From Podospora bellae-mahoneyi (lineage: Eukaryota > Ascomycota > Sordariomycetes > Sordariales > Podosporaceae), in contig NC_085881.1 of the NCBI RefSeq assembly GCF_035222275.1, forward strand, positions 1,302,001-1,366,000: a stretch of DNA of 64,000 bases, in the 5' to 3' direction. A model generated the notes under the pieces. The model searched no databases and was not told the origin of the DNA. It was given only the letters and a program-made list of their open reading frames with translations. Of the stretch, positions 33,280 to 44,411 are shown piece after piece. A program made the position numbers and the translations under genes. Each line of letters begins with the position of its first letter. The first letter of the stretch is position 1.

Positions 33280-36200
33280 ATGTCGACCGAGGCTCAAAAA
33301 CCACGGTTCCGCAAGGTCCAAAGCTTTCAGTCCGACTATGCCCCAACTGGCATTACCCAGTACGTCTCTGAGCGAAGTGGCATGCAGGTTATTGTGGCCG
33401 ACCGCAAGGGCCCCAAGGTCAACGGCTACTTCACACTAGCCACCGAGATCTTTGACGACTCTGGTGCGCCTCACACATTGGAACATTTGGTCTTTATGGG
33501 CTCCAAGAGCTACAAGTACAAGGGCCTGCTCGACAAGCTGGCCGGCAGAGCCTACTCCAACACCAATGCCTGGACTGCCGTCGACCACACCGCTTACACC
33601 CTTGAAACTGCCGGGTGGGATGGCTTTGCTCAGATCCTCCCTGTCTACCTCGAGCATGTCATTCTCCCTAACATCACGGATGATGCCTGTGTGACCGAGG
33701 TTCATCACATTGACGGCGAGGGCAACGATGCCGGTGTCGTGTACTCTGAGATGCAAGCTCTTCAGTACAGCAGCTCTGAGCTGATGGATCTTCAGGCTCG
33801 CCGGTTGCTGTATCCTGAAAATATTGGTTTCAGATACGAAACTGGCGGTATGATGGAGGCGCTTCGGGTCTTGACTCCCAACAGAATTCGTGAATTCCAC
33901 AAGGCCATGTACCAGCCCCAGAATCTGGCTGTCATCATCACTGGTGAGGCTGACCACGAGGACCTGCTGAAGATCTTGGACACGTTTGAGGAGAGCATCA
34001 AAGATGATATCCCACCACCAAACCCCAGCTTCAAGCGCCCATTCGTTGACTCTCCCCAACCACCTCCTCTCGAAAAGACCATTGTCCAGACGGTCGAGTT
34101 TCCCGAGGAAGACGAGTCCACCGGCGAAATCCTTGTGGCTTTCTTCGGACCCAGCTGCATCGACCAGATCGAGGGCACAGCGGTTAACATCTTGATGACC
34201 TACCTCTGCGGCTCGTCGGTCTCCATCATCGAAAACACCATCGTGGAGAGAGAGCAGCTGGCTAGTTCGGTTTCGTACTGGTGGGACTCGAGACCAAACT
34301 CCGTCATCTGGTTCCAGCCAACTGGTGTTGCCACTGAGAAGCTTGCCTTTGTCGAGCAGCGCCTGGTTGACCTTCTCAAGGAAGTCGCCTCGAAGCCTCT
34401 CGATATGAACTATATCAACGAATGCCTCCAGCGTGAGAAGCGCCAAGTGAAGCTCCAGGCGGAATCCTCCGAGCAGTTCTATGCTAGCAACATTATTACG
34501 GATTATTTGTTTGGCAAGCGGGACGGCTCTACCCTGAGAGACCTGGAGACCCTGAAGGAGTATGATGTGCTTGAGAAGTGGACTGATGAGCAGTGGCGTG
34601 CCTTTTTGAAGAAGTGGATCTCTGACGCCCATCACGTCTCTATTCTCGGAAAGCCATCGCATGAGCTTGCCAAGAAGCTCAAGGCTGGCGAAGAGGAGCG
34701 CATCGCCAAGAGGAAGGAGGAGCTCGGAAAGGAGGGTCTCGAGGCTCTCAAGAACAAGCTCGAGACTGCCAAGCAGAACAACGAGAAGCCAATTCCTCCT
34801 GAGGTGTTGGATCAGTGGCCAGTTCCTGGCACCGAGTCAATTCACTTTATTGAGTCTTTGACTGCGAGATCAGGAAAGGCTCGTGCCCTTGGTGCTTCGG
34901 ACAACAAGGCGCAGAAGATCATCGATGCAGCTCCTCAAGGAAAGCCCCTTTTTGTGCAGTTTGAGGATGTTCCGTCCAACTTTGTGCACTTGACGCTTCA
35001 TGTCGGCCTCTCTGAGACAGAAGTCCAGTACAAGCCTCTTCTTTCCCTCTTCACCGACAACTTCTTCAACTCCCCCGTCATCCGGGATGGCAAGCGTCTC
35101 GAATTCGAGCAAGTCGTCAAGCAGCTTGAAAAGGACACAATCAGCTACCACATCAGCTCGGCCAGCAGACTAAGCGATTATGAGGGTCTGGCTATCCAGT
35201 TCCAGGTAGACCCGGAAAAGTACACCACCATCATCGACTGGCTGCGCACGCTCATGTTCGACATTGTCTTTGACCCTGTCCGCATCAAGGCTGCCATCGT
35301 GAAAGCCCTTGCCGACATCCCCGAACTCAAGCGCGATGGCCGGACCATGGCTCAGGAAGTCGACATGGCCATCCACTTCCGTCCCGAGGCTTACCTGTCT
35401 GCGAAGCGCACCCTCGTCAAGGCGGTCTACCTCCGTCGCCTCAAGAAGCTTCTCGAGAAAGAGCCCGAGACCGTCCTCGGGTGGTTCGAGGAACTCCGCA
35501 AGTCTCTCTTTTCGTTCCAAAACCTCCGCGTGCTAGTCACCGCCGACGTGGCCAAACTCTCCAACCCAGTCGCAGCCTGGGACGCACTCGCCTCCCACCC
35601 CGACCTCAACCCAACCAAGGACGTCCTCCCCATCGTCAAACTCTCGGCAATGCTCAACGAAGAAGGGCAATCCCCTGGTTCGGTAGGATCAGTCATCATC
35701 CCCATGACAACCCTCGACAGCTCTTACTCCGTCTCCACCGCCACCGGCCTCTCTTCCTACTCCTCCCCCCTCCTCCCGGCCTTCCTCGTCGCCCAAGCCT
35801 ACCTCGAAGCGGTCGAGGGCCCGCTCTGGAACGCCGTCCGAGGCAACGGTCTTGCCTACGGGGTTTCATTTTCGAGGGAGATAGACGGTGGATACCTCCA
35901 GTTCAAGGTTTACCGCTCCCCCGACGCCTCCAAGGCCATTGAAGCCTCCCGCACGACGGTTGCGAAATTGGCCTCGGGCGAGGAGCCGCTGGATAGGCAC
36001 TTGATCGAGGGTGCGGTCAGCTCGATTGTGTTTGGCGTGGCGGACGAGCAGTCTACCATGACGGCGGCGGCGCAGCAGAATTACATGATTTCTGTCGTTC
36101 GCGGGTTGGAGCAAGGGTGGAACAAGAAGATTCTGGCTAGGGTGAGGGAGGTGACGGAGGAGGAGATTAGGGAGGTGATGAGGGAGGTGATCTTGCCGGT

Positions 36201-36506
36201 TTTTGAGCCGGGGAGGAGCAATGTTGTTGTTACTTGTGCGCCGATCATGGAGGAGGTGAGTTTGCCCCTTGCCCCTGTCTACCTACCAATGGGATATAAT
36301 TGCTGATGAAAATGTTGTAGAATATTGTCAAGACGCTGGGTGAGAGGGGTTACAAGACCCAGGTTCAGACGCTTGCTCACTTTTATGATGACTATGGTCT
36401 CAAGGCTGATGAGGAGGATGGTGAGGACGAGGAAGAGGAGGATGAAGATGAGGATATGAGCGATGGGTCGTATGAGTCTGGTTCGGAGGAGGAGGATGAT
36501 CTCTAG
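33280..36506 (+). CDS. M16 zinc metallopeptidase, yeast YOL098C/Sdd3-like
   Basis: Exons 33280-36255 and 36321-36506 (65-nt intron) encode 1053 residues. It belongs to the pitrilysin/insulinase superfamily (M16), in the branch containing yeast YOL098C, whose substrates are not well defined. The inverted zinc motif HxxEH is H65-T-L-E68-H69 in GAPHTLEHLVFMGSKSY. The third zinc ligand is likely the Glu in the downstream GVVYSEMQ segment. NAWTAVDHTAYTLETAGWDGF, conserved in this branch, follows. A Lys/Glu-rich hinge lies near residues 465-510. No mitochondrial presequence is visible (MSTEAQKPRFRKVQ), so cytosolic location is likely. The last exon adds a highly acidic tail ending in EEEDDL. It is a distant relative of the Cym1 gene at 19886-22982. 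Confidence 0.93.
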
Positions 36507-36815
36507 AGGGAGTGTTCTTACTAGACCGCACAAGAAACAAGCTCAGGTAGAAAAAGAGGGGGGAGGGGGGTTATGAATACATCAATACTTCTTTTCTTTC
36601 TTGTTGACAATGCTAGTTTTTTTCTGTCTCTGCACAAAAGTAAACTCACTGCCCACTTCTAACAGGCAGGTAATGATAATCCCTAACCGATTACTGACCA
36701 AACCCAGCTGTGAAAACAAAAATCCCAAACGCCAATGCTATGCATATTTTTATGCCTCTGACACCCAATACCAAGGGGCAACAACAAAAAACCACCCCTT
36801 CTTCTTCTCGTCTAT
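36507..36815. other. Short convergent 3' space
   Basis: About 310 bases between the stop codons of two converging genes. A/T-rich with a T-run near 36617. Nothing coding. Confidence 0.4.
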
Positions 36816-38594
36816 TCAACCCCTCAAAACCCGTCTCGACATCCCCATCAAAGCCTCCACCGCCCTCTTCGCCGCCTGCTGCTGCTGAGCAGTCTCCTGA
36901 TCCCTCGTAATAGTCAAATTCCCCAACTCGCACCAGTTATTCACAGGCTATACTCTCCAGTCAGCATCTTCTCCCCATCATCACCCCCAACACCGAGGAA
37001 GACTTACCAAACAACTCAAATACTTACACCACCCACAAACCTTGTGATGAATATAAAAATTATTCAACAACAACACAAACACCACCAGCACCAAAATCAG
37101 CGCCCCCACCCGAATCAACCACCACCCCCACCAAAGCGGCTTCCTCCCCTTGAAAAAGCCCACGGGATTCTTAAAAAACGGTGGCACGGTCCCCTCCTTC
37201 AAAAACCCAGACGAAACTTGACTGTTGGCATAGGGAACCTCCGACTCCCCAATCCTCCTCCTCAACGAGTTGGGCGAGTGAAGGATACAAATCCCCAGCG
37301 CCAACCCCATCAAAAACCCGCCAATGTGACTGAAGTTGTCCAGACCGGGCAAGAGACCCAGGACAAAAGAGATGATGATGTCGATAAAGAGGTACATCAG
37401 GTCCTTTGTGGGATTCACCCTGTCTTTCCAGCTGTACAACAGGTCCAAAAAGGTGAGTGCGATAATCCCAAATAATGAACCTGATGCGCCCGTGCTGGCG
37501 ATGCCAGTCGCGGCAAAGTTACCCCCCATGACGAAACCAAAGATGCCGGCCGACATGTACACTATAAAGAACCGGATCGAGCCAATGTGTTTCTCCATGT
37601 CCCTTCCGAGTGTGAGTTGAAGCAGCATGTTGAAGCCGATGTGGATCAGACCGGCGTGCAAAAAGATGGGGACGATGAATCTGAACCATTGGTTCGGTTC
37701 CGGCGGTTGGCCCGGCTGTTGGACACCGCCGAAGCCGCAGAGCTCCGAGAGGGTGCATGTGTTCTCGTTGGTGGTCGACCAGGGGCAGGGCCACGAGACG
37801 GGTCCTTCGGCTTCTTGGATGGCCTTGACGTTGTGCATGCAGGGGACGAAGCGGGCGCCCATGTTGATGAGGATGTAGGGGGAGGGACCGATCATGGGGT
37901 TGAATTGGGGTTTTATCATGATTGGGGAGCCGGTCGAGGTGCCTGTTGGGGGGGGCGGGGAGGTTAACAATGTTGATGAGAAGGGGGGAGGGAGATTAAA
38001 AAAAGGCGGCATACCATTCTTGACCAATTCACCGATAAAAACTGCAACTTGAACAATAGTAAAAAAATACACCACAAACGGTATCTTCTTCTTTCCCGAC
38101 CCCAGCATGCCCAACTCCCCCAACCTCACCCGCCCTTTGCTCGGTGGTTTGTTCGGCGGCTGGTGGTGCTGCGACGACGAAGTATCATAGACGTGATCCT
38201 GCATCTCGATGTGTTGTCTCGAAGGGTGCTTCTGCATGTTGTCCTGCAGCGGGATGTCATCTGGGGCATGATTGTAAGCAGGCATTTCATCAGAGGGCAC
38301 CCGCGAGAGGGGGCGGTAGCTCGTGTCTTGCTGACTTAGGCGGCGCGCTTGGTGGCTAGAGGATGGTGCTGCCGGATAGACATGATCGTCGAAGACGGTT
38401 TCGAAAGGTGAAGGAGACACACCTTGCGCCGCCGGCGGCCGGTCCTTCCCAGGTCCAACAAGATTGTGGTGGGAGCTGTAGGCCGGGGCTGGCGCCGAGT
38501 AAGCAGAGGGGGATTCTGTTCGGTATTGGTCATTGCCGCCGTAGTACTGATTGTCAGCTCGGGACGTCTGACTGTAGTATTCGTTGGAAGCCAT
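36816..38594 (-). CDS. Rhomboid-family intramembrane serine protease
   Basis: Exons 38015-38594, 37008-37942 and 36816-36947 encode 548 residues. Rhomboids cut transmembrane segments of other proteins. The first 170 residues are cytosolic, Tyr/Ser/Gln-rich and disordered, and TM1 is PFVVYFFTIVQVAVFIGEL. A long, Cys-containing loop (FNPMIGPSPYILINMGARFVPCM, then WPCPW and CTLSELCGFGG) follows. The core shows HAGLIHIGFNMLLQ, GxSG as TGASGSLFG (nucleophile Ser) and the partner His in FSHIGGFLMG. Ser and His are both present, so it is predicted active, unlike iRhoms. The topology resembles Drosophila Rhomboid-type secretase-A forms (Golgi/plasma membrane). Introns are 72 and 60 nt, and the first is a multiple of three and stop-free. 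The C-terminus is cytosolic and Gln-rich. Confidence 0.93.
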
Positions 38595-40467
38595 GACGGG
38601 CTAATTCTTTGGGGGCTGGCTCCCGAGCGTAATAAACAGCGGCAGGAAACCCTGCAGGTGGTGGTCGCAAAAGGGGGTTCGTAATGATCGGGAGGAGGTG
38701 GTTTCGTGTAAACGAGGGGTTTTGTTGTTGCAAAAGGAACAATACAAATGAGCGACGGGTGGTTCCAGCGAGCGAACCCAGGCCCGGTTTGTTTGTTGGT
38801 TTGTTATTTTTTTTGGTGGTTTTGGATGTTCGATTGACAGGAGGAGGAATTGGGAATCTGGCGATTGACAGGCGGATCCCCTTCTGTTGTGTTTTGGCAC
38901 AGCGGGAGCAGGGATCTCCGAGTGTCTGGGGTTTGGGGATCAAGAGGGGAAATTGCGTCGCAATATGTTCCCCAAATGTTCCCACTTTCTAGCGTGCCCA
39001 CCTCTAGATTTTTTCCACCTTGATGATGATATCCAAGTGGCCTAGGTAAAATGCCTAACCGGTCTTCTCACTGCTGCAGCTGCCGAGAAGGTCGAGTGAA
39101 GTTTAAATGTTGATATGGCCGTGGTGAGAATGGTGGATGTCATTGACATGTGGTACGCATGGAATGAATCAATAATGAAGAGATGGGACCTGGAATGCGC
39201 AGATGCTAAGAAGGGAGAGGAAGAAAATAAATCGTTCCTGAAGAAAGTAAACCAGGTTTCCAGTTTTATCAGGCGATCAGGCGCCGTCACGAAGACCTTG
39301 TGTGATCAAATCAGTGGGCTCAGCTTCAAGCTTTAAACGACGCGGCCACACACGCTGACGTCTCCCCCCGCCAAGGTCTCCAACCAGCCGGCGCGGCAGT
39401 GGGACAGTAGGGTCCGGAGATCAGTGGAGCAGACGGCGGCTGTGCTCAATGCTTCTTGAACCTTTGCGCGTGTTCACCAGTCCATTTATTCGTATTTTTC
39501 TGCTTGGGATACTGGAGGCCGCCACACTTGATACTCAGACTCTTGACATCCGATCATTGGGTCTCGTTCTGTTTTTGGAAACATGGCCATACCTCAGCAT
39601 CTTGCCGCCCAAAGATCGGATGGTCCAGGGCAACCTGTGTCCCCGTGGGGTTTCATCCTGAGCTTTTATGACGAAAACTGCCAGGTTCTGGCAAAGGACT
39701 GTGCTGATCCCCCTTTCAGACAGATTCCCGTGCCTTACCTGGTCATCCAGACTGGCTTGCCAAGACCCGTTCATCCAAAGTAAGAACTTGACTCGAATCA
39801 AGAACTGTCTTGCGCAGAGACAGTGAACCTCTCCAAAGGATCTTCTTCAGCCGCGGGGGTGACGTATTTCGGAGCACCAGCCTCGTGCTCCCCCAAAGCC
39901 TCGAAGACAAGCCCACTTGCCATTACCCCGGGACAAAGTCCGAACCCTGGTGAGGAGAAGGGAGAACCAAGCTTTCGGGGGCCCATCTTCATAACCTTAA
40001 TCGGTGCCGACGGCGCAGTTGCCATTTGATGGACACTTCTCCTGGCACCCTTTTACAAATGAGGGCCGTGATGAACAAGCCAACATGTGTTTCGGAGAGC
40101 TAGGCATCTCTAGGAATTAGTTCTCTAGTCATAAAGCTCTGTCTAGTCCAAGAAACTGATGCCTTTGGTTGGTGGTTCCTTGCTCTGAGTAAAGGTTGAT
40201 GGATGCCAAGCATGCCGATAAGCTAAGGTTTGGACCCACATGTTTTTTCTAGAGTGTTCGCAACCGCGATGCGACAGGATGCGCCTGCCTCCAATTGACT
40301 CTGAAAAGAAAGCTCCTTCCTTCAAGAAACACAACCAATTGGCCGCGAGACTTTCTTCGGCCCTACCCTTGACCTTCACCTCAACTTTTAGTCATCAGAA
40401 CACAGCTGTAATCTCTTTCCATCAACAGCAACCTCGTCTTTGAAACCTTGTCTTTGAAACCTTCACC

Positions 40468-40731
40468 ATGTCGAAGAGCAAGATCGCCAACAACAGGGCC
40501 AGGGCCAAGGCGGAGAAGGAGGCTAAGAAGTAGGCTAAGGATAGTGCGAGGAAGCTGAGGAGGGAGGCTGCTGCTGCTGCGGCGGCGGCTGGAGGGGAGA
40601 AGAAGAAGAGGGTAGTGGGAGTTTGGAATGTGGTATCATTTGCCGTGAGACAATCGGCAGTCGTTTCTCGGCACAATGGGAAGTCAGCAGCTATGATTAA
40701 TACTCGACGGTATTATGGGACGTGTTTCTAG
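40468..40731 (+). pseudogene. Small basic Lys/Ala-rich ORF with an in-frame TAG
   Basis: ATG in a good context (CACCATGTCG) opens a frame MSKSKIANNRARAKAEKEAKK, then TAG, and the same frame continues for about 65 more codons (AKDSARKLRREA, an eight-Ala stretch, GGEKKKR, and on to TGTTTC TAG). The charge pattern runs across the stop, so this looks like one coding unit broken once, or a short real peptide of 21 residues. The sequence TCTTTGAAACCTTG is duplicated just before the ATG. No named family is recognised. Confidence 0.3.
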
Positions 40732-40832
40732 CTGTTAGTGTCAACAAAGCAAGCACCATTTAAGCAGAATGAAAAGAGGTGCCAAACATGAATACGAATT
40801 TTGTGGTAGTCTCGAGTCATCATGTCGAATGT

Positions 40833-40833
<1 letters not shown>

Positions 40834-40860
<27 letters not shown>
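40834..40860. repeat. (AT)n microsatellite
   Basis: Thirteen-plus uninterrupted AT units. It lies about 140 bases beyond the stop codon of the gene that ends at 41000, in its 3' flank. Confidence 0.95.
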
Positions 40861-40863
<3 letters not shown>

Positions 40864-40999
40864 GGATCTTTTCAACGCCGTCCAAAGAGCAGATCCCGCC
40901 AAAAAGCCAAGAACCCATCCTACTCATACAACGGTTTTACAGCCCTGTCATCATCCCCTTGCAAGCCCCTCGTTCTGACTCAGATTACTATGATACCAC

Positions 41000-41689
41000 T
41001 TAATCCTTCTTCTTCTCCTCCGGTTTCTCCTTTTTCTCATCGTCCTTCTTTCCTCCCCACCCAAAAACCTCATAGATCTGCTCCATAATCAAATCCCCAT
41101 ACCCCTTCCCTTCTTCCAGCGCTTTTTTTTCTTCTTCCATTCTTCTCTCTTGCCACCCGTCCTTTTCACCCCCCATCCATATCTTGGTGATGACACCCCT
41201 TTTCTCCTCCTCCTCCTTTGCCTCTGTTGGCGGCTTACCCTCAGCTAACCTCCTCCGCTCCCTCTCCTCCTTAATTAGCTGCTTTGTCCGCTGGGCTTGT
41301 TCGGGAAGGGGGTTGAAGATTGAGTTTGATGATTGGGAAGAGGAGGAGGAGGAAAAGAGGGAGTCGAGACGGTCGTTTGTGCGCTTGTAGATTGACTTGC
41401 CGGTGTAGTCGTGGGCGAGCCCGGAAAAGGAGAGGTAGGTGGCTGAGTAGAAGAGGGCTTTTTGCCAGACCGGGGGCGGGGGATGGGTGAGGGGGGAGGA
41501 GAGGGAGAGTTTGGTTTGTCGTCGGAGGATGAGGAGGGCGGCGATGGAGGAGAAGGCGGCGAGGAGTTGGAGGTGGTGTTGGAGGGGGGGGGTGCCGTGG
41601 TATTTGGGGGAGGGGGTGAGGAGACCTCCTTGGGGAGGGATGGGGGAATCGGAGGGGGGTTTGGAAGGGGTGGGGTCGGAGGAGGCCAT
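41000..41689 (-). CDS. Unknown small protein with one membrane segment and a charged tail
   Basis: 229 residues from the ATG at 41689 (the frame is open further upstream to 41791, which could add a 34-residue N-terminus). The N-terminal 35 residues are Pro/Ser-rich. Residues about 40-60 (LQLLAAFSSIAALLILRR) form a probable transmembrane helix, and a second hydrophobic patch lies at FYSATYLSFSGLAHDYTG. The C-terminal half is Glu/Lys/Arg-rich and probably helical: TKQLIKEERERRRLAEG, GVITKIWMGGEKDGWQERRMEEEK, GYGDLIMEQIYEVFGWG. I do not recognise a named family. A small organelle-membrane protein is a guess. The 5' end is C-rich and the 3' end G-rich on the coding strand. It is divergent from TFIIE-alpha. 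Confidence 0.75.
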   Translation of the reverse strand: MASSDPTPSKPPSDSPIPPQGGLLTPSPKYHGTPPLQHHLQLLAAFSSIAALLILRRQTKLSLSSPLTHPPPPVWQKALFYSATYLSFSGLAHDYTGKSIYKRTNDRLDSLFSSSSSSQSSNSIFNPLPEQAQRTKQLIKEERERRRLAEGKPPTEAKEEEEKRGVITKIWMGGEKDGWQERRMEEEKKALEEGKGYGDLIMEQIYEVFGWGGKKDDEKKEKPEEKKKD

Positions 41690-42292
41690 GGTGAGTGGTG
41701 GGAAGTTGAAATCTGTGGTGTGGGTTGATTTGAGGGGCTGGAATAGAGAGTTGAGGTGTGTGGTGGTGATGCTGGTAGCTAATAGTCGCAAGGCTGTGGG
41801 ATGTCAATTCAAGTTGCGCCTTATCGATAAGAGCTGCGATAAAGATTGATTTTAGCAGCGTTTTCTTCTAGAACAAAGCGGCGGCTACCAACCGAGTCAC
41901 CGGATGCTCCACATCCTTGCGCCGCGTCTTGTCAGTTTCTGGATGCCAAGAGAAAAGTGAAGTGACAAGGCTCAGCCTCCTCCAACCTTGAATTTCTGCC
42001 TTTTGATCAACCTGCCTCTTCCCACCAGGCGACAGACTTTCGCGCACCTCACTCCCACTCTCGCTCTCTCTCCATCCTGCAACCCGCCCGCGACACACAT
42101 TACACCCGACAAGTCTCTCGTTTGTGTGGGCATTTCCTACTTCTCTTATCTGCGCCAGCCAACCCGCTTTCCTTTACTGCGACACCGGCCTGGCTCGCTC
42201 GCCTTTCGTTAAGAGCGCCATCGCGACGACAACCTCCCTCTTCTCTCACCATAACCAACACCTAGCCAACTTCCCCTTCACCACCGCCCAAA
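41690..42292. promoter_or_regulatory. Divergent promoter between the small membrane protein and TFIIE-alpha
   Basis: About 0.6 kb. Pyrimidine-rich on the TFIIE-alpha side, as in many fungal leaders, ending CCCAAAATGTCC at the start codon. No gene. Confidence 0.45.
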
Positions 42293-43300
42293 ATGTCCGA
42301 CTCCCACTCCCTAGCCCAAATCCTCATCCGCTCCGTCATCCGCGCCTTCCACACCACCCAAGAAGTCCTCGCCATCGAAGCCCTGGTCCAACACTCCTGC
42401 CTCCGCGACGACGAGCTAGCCTACCTCATGAAGATGAACACCAAAGACCTCCACCGCCTCTGCGCCTCCCTCCGCGACGCCCGGTTTTTAACCGTACACA
42501 CCCGCCCGGAAGTCATCGAGGGCAAAACCCGGCCTGTCAACAGGACATACTACTACATCGACTACCAGCAAACCGTCGACGCCATCAAGTGGCGCGTCTA
42601 CAAGACAGACAAGGACATGCAGGGCATCGCCAAACCACAGGACGAAAGCAAGGAGTATTCCTGCCCCAGGTGTAAATCCCAGTGGACGCAGCTGGAAGTG
42701 CTGGACAGCGTGAGCATAGAGGGGTTCTTGTGTCTACGATGCGAGGCTGTGCTTGAGAGGAGTCAAGAGCAGGAGCAACCCGGTCATCAGCAGTTGTCGA
42801 GGATGAATAACCAGTTTAAATTCATGACGGACATGCTGCAGCAGATCGACAAGGGGCTGGTGCCAGAATGCAGTTTTGACAAGGCGATTGCGGTGGCGCG
42901 ACCGATTGTACGGGAGGCGATGCATGAGGTTTTGGCGAGCGTGCCGGTGGAGGATGCGGGGGGGATGGGGAAGCCGTCTGCGGTGAAGGGGTTGGCGAAC
43001 ACGGGGCCGAAGACGATGCAGGTTACGATCAGTGATGGGAATGAGGAGGCGGAGCTGATTGAGAGTAGGAAGAGGAAGGAGAGGTTTTTGAGGGAGAACG
43101 CGCTGCCGAGTTGGATTACGGATAGCTCGGTGCCGGCGCCGGCTGCGACGGCTGCGCCCCCGGTGGTGAGCTTTGAGATGAGGGATGCGGATGGGGGGGA
43201 TGGGGGACGGGCGGGGAAGAGGGTGAAGGTGGAGGGGGACATGAGCTTTAAGATGGAGGAGGATGAGGAGGATGATTTGGAGTTTGAGGATGTGGTGTAG
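42293..43300 (+). CDS. TFA1: Transcription initiation factor IIE, alpha subunit
   Basis: A single exon of 335 residues. TFIIE-alpha joins the RNA polymerase II pre-initiation complex, recruits TFIIH and stimulates its helicase and kinase. The N-terminal winged helix spans about 10-95 (LIRSVIRAFHTTQEVLAIEAL, LAYLMKMNTKDLHRLCASL, RTYYYIDYQQTVDAIKWRV). It is followed by the zinc ribbon with Cys124, Cys127, Cys147 and Cys150 (CPRC...CLRC). Then comes a helical region with MTDMLQQIDKGLVPEC, and a disordered C-terminus with KRVKVEGD and an acidic end (MEEDEEDDLEFEDVV), the part that contacts TFIIH. It is shorter than the 482-residue yeast protein and close to other filamentous fungi as far as I can judge. 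Confidence 0.95.
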   Translation: MSDSHSLAQILIRSVIRAFHTTQEVLAIEALVQHSCLRDDELAYLMKMNTKDLHRLCASLRDARFLTVHTRPEVIEGKTRPVNRTYYYIDYQQTVDAIKWRVYKTDKDMQGIAKPQDESKEYSCPRCKSQWTQLEVLDSVSIEGFLCLRCEAVLERSQEQEQPGHQQLSRMNNQFKFMTDMLQQIDKGLVPECSFDKAIAVARPIVREAMHEVLASVPVEDAGGMGKPSAVKGLANTGPKTMQVTISDGNEEAELIESRKRKERFLRENALPSWITDSSVPAPAATAAPPVVSFEMRDADGGDGGRAGKRVKVEGDMSFKMEEDEEDDLEFEDVV

Positions 43301-43966
43301 GGGGGGTTGCTGGGGTTGTAAAGGATTTCATGGGGGTCGATTCGGAGGCTGCTGGAGCGGTGGCCGTGAAGGATGAGTCTACAGATGATGAAAAGGGTGT
43401 GGATTTAGGCAAGGATGAATCAGAGGACGATGATTCGGACGGCTACTATTCCAAAGACGACAAAACTTGGTTGGCTAATTGTAGGTCATGGTGGGAAAGA
43501 GACCGGCCATGCTGAACGAGAATGCCATCTGGGAAGTCGTAGGGGTGGCCTCTGCTTTGAGAGAGGTGGTAGGGGAAGATGGGGATTTGGAGGCGTGGAC
43601 ATGGCTCGCGTTGCTGGATGTGAGCGGGGAGCGCAGCGATGGTGTGGCTGAGGGGGTGCTGGAGGAGATGTCATAAAACCTTCAGTCTGAAACACTCCCC
43701 TATGGCATCAGCGTTTTTCATTCTTTTTAATCTTTTGAACAGGTTATAACAAAAAGCGGAAGGTAGGCGGCATCAGCATGTGTTCTTTGCATTTTCCCAT
43801 ACCCAACTGACGGGGGATTCGGTTTGGGTTGTTTGGCGTTTCGGGGGGCCTGGTCTGGTCTGGTATATACCGGTTTTTTTTGATGTTTTTTTTTTTTCAC
43901 ACACCTGGAAAGCTATAATTTGACGACGAGCTGTTGTGGAGCGGAAAACCAAGGCTCTGTGTGTGT

Positions 43967-44010
<44 letters not shown>

Positions 44011-44411
44011 ACAACAACGGCCAAATAGAGTGTGGTATTTGTATTTAGACAATAGGAAGGAAAGAAAAGAGAGAACAAGAACTGAGAGGAGCTCCCATTA
44101 GCTCTGATATCATCATCAACAGTCCCTATCGCTCGTGCGCCTTCGCTCAAAGCAAGCAACATTTGGAAAAAGTGTGATGAACAAGAAATGAAAACAAGCA
44201 AAAAGTAGTATTTCCTTGAAAAAGAAAAAAAAGATATTGCCTCCCTTGATACCTGAGAACCCTGCCACGCAAATAAACATAAAACAAAGAGGTAGCAACA
44301 ACACCCCCAACACCTCCGCCAACCAACCAACCGAGCCCCGACCAAGCCATAGTCCCCCTTATTTACTTACTTCCCTTCCCATTCCCACCCTACACCTTTT
44401 AGCCATGTTAT
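43301..44411. other. Convergent 3' intergenic space with a (GT)n tract
   Basis: Between the TFIIE-alpha stop and the SMC1 stop. An acidic 61-codon frame (43330-43515, with DESTDDEKGVDLGKDE) and a second frame (43488-43676, +) follow TFIIE-alpha closely. They may be 3' UTR or a tiny gene and cannot be decided by eye. T-runs near 43868-43900 fit 3' ends. Confidence 0.4.
43958..44009. repeat. (GT)n microsatellite
   Basis: About 26 GT units with one AT interruption, 400 bases past the SMC1 stop codon. Confidence 0.95.

Larger units (their letters stand above)
38595..40999. other. Intergenic region, 2.4 kb
   Basis: Promoter of the rhomboid gene on the left and 3' flank of the next gene on the right. 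It includes a possible small broken ORF at 40468-40731 and an (AT)n tract at about 40834-40860. Other frames (for example 39115-39336 and 39449-39671) are short and unconvincing. Confidence 0.4.

Noticed and set aside
33436-34662. 408-codon open frame on the minus strand
   Set aside because: Antisense shadow of the M16 peptidase gene, without recognisable sequence.
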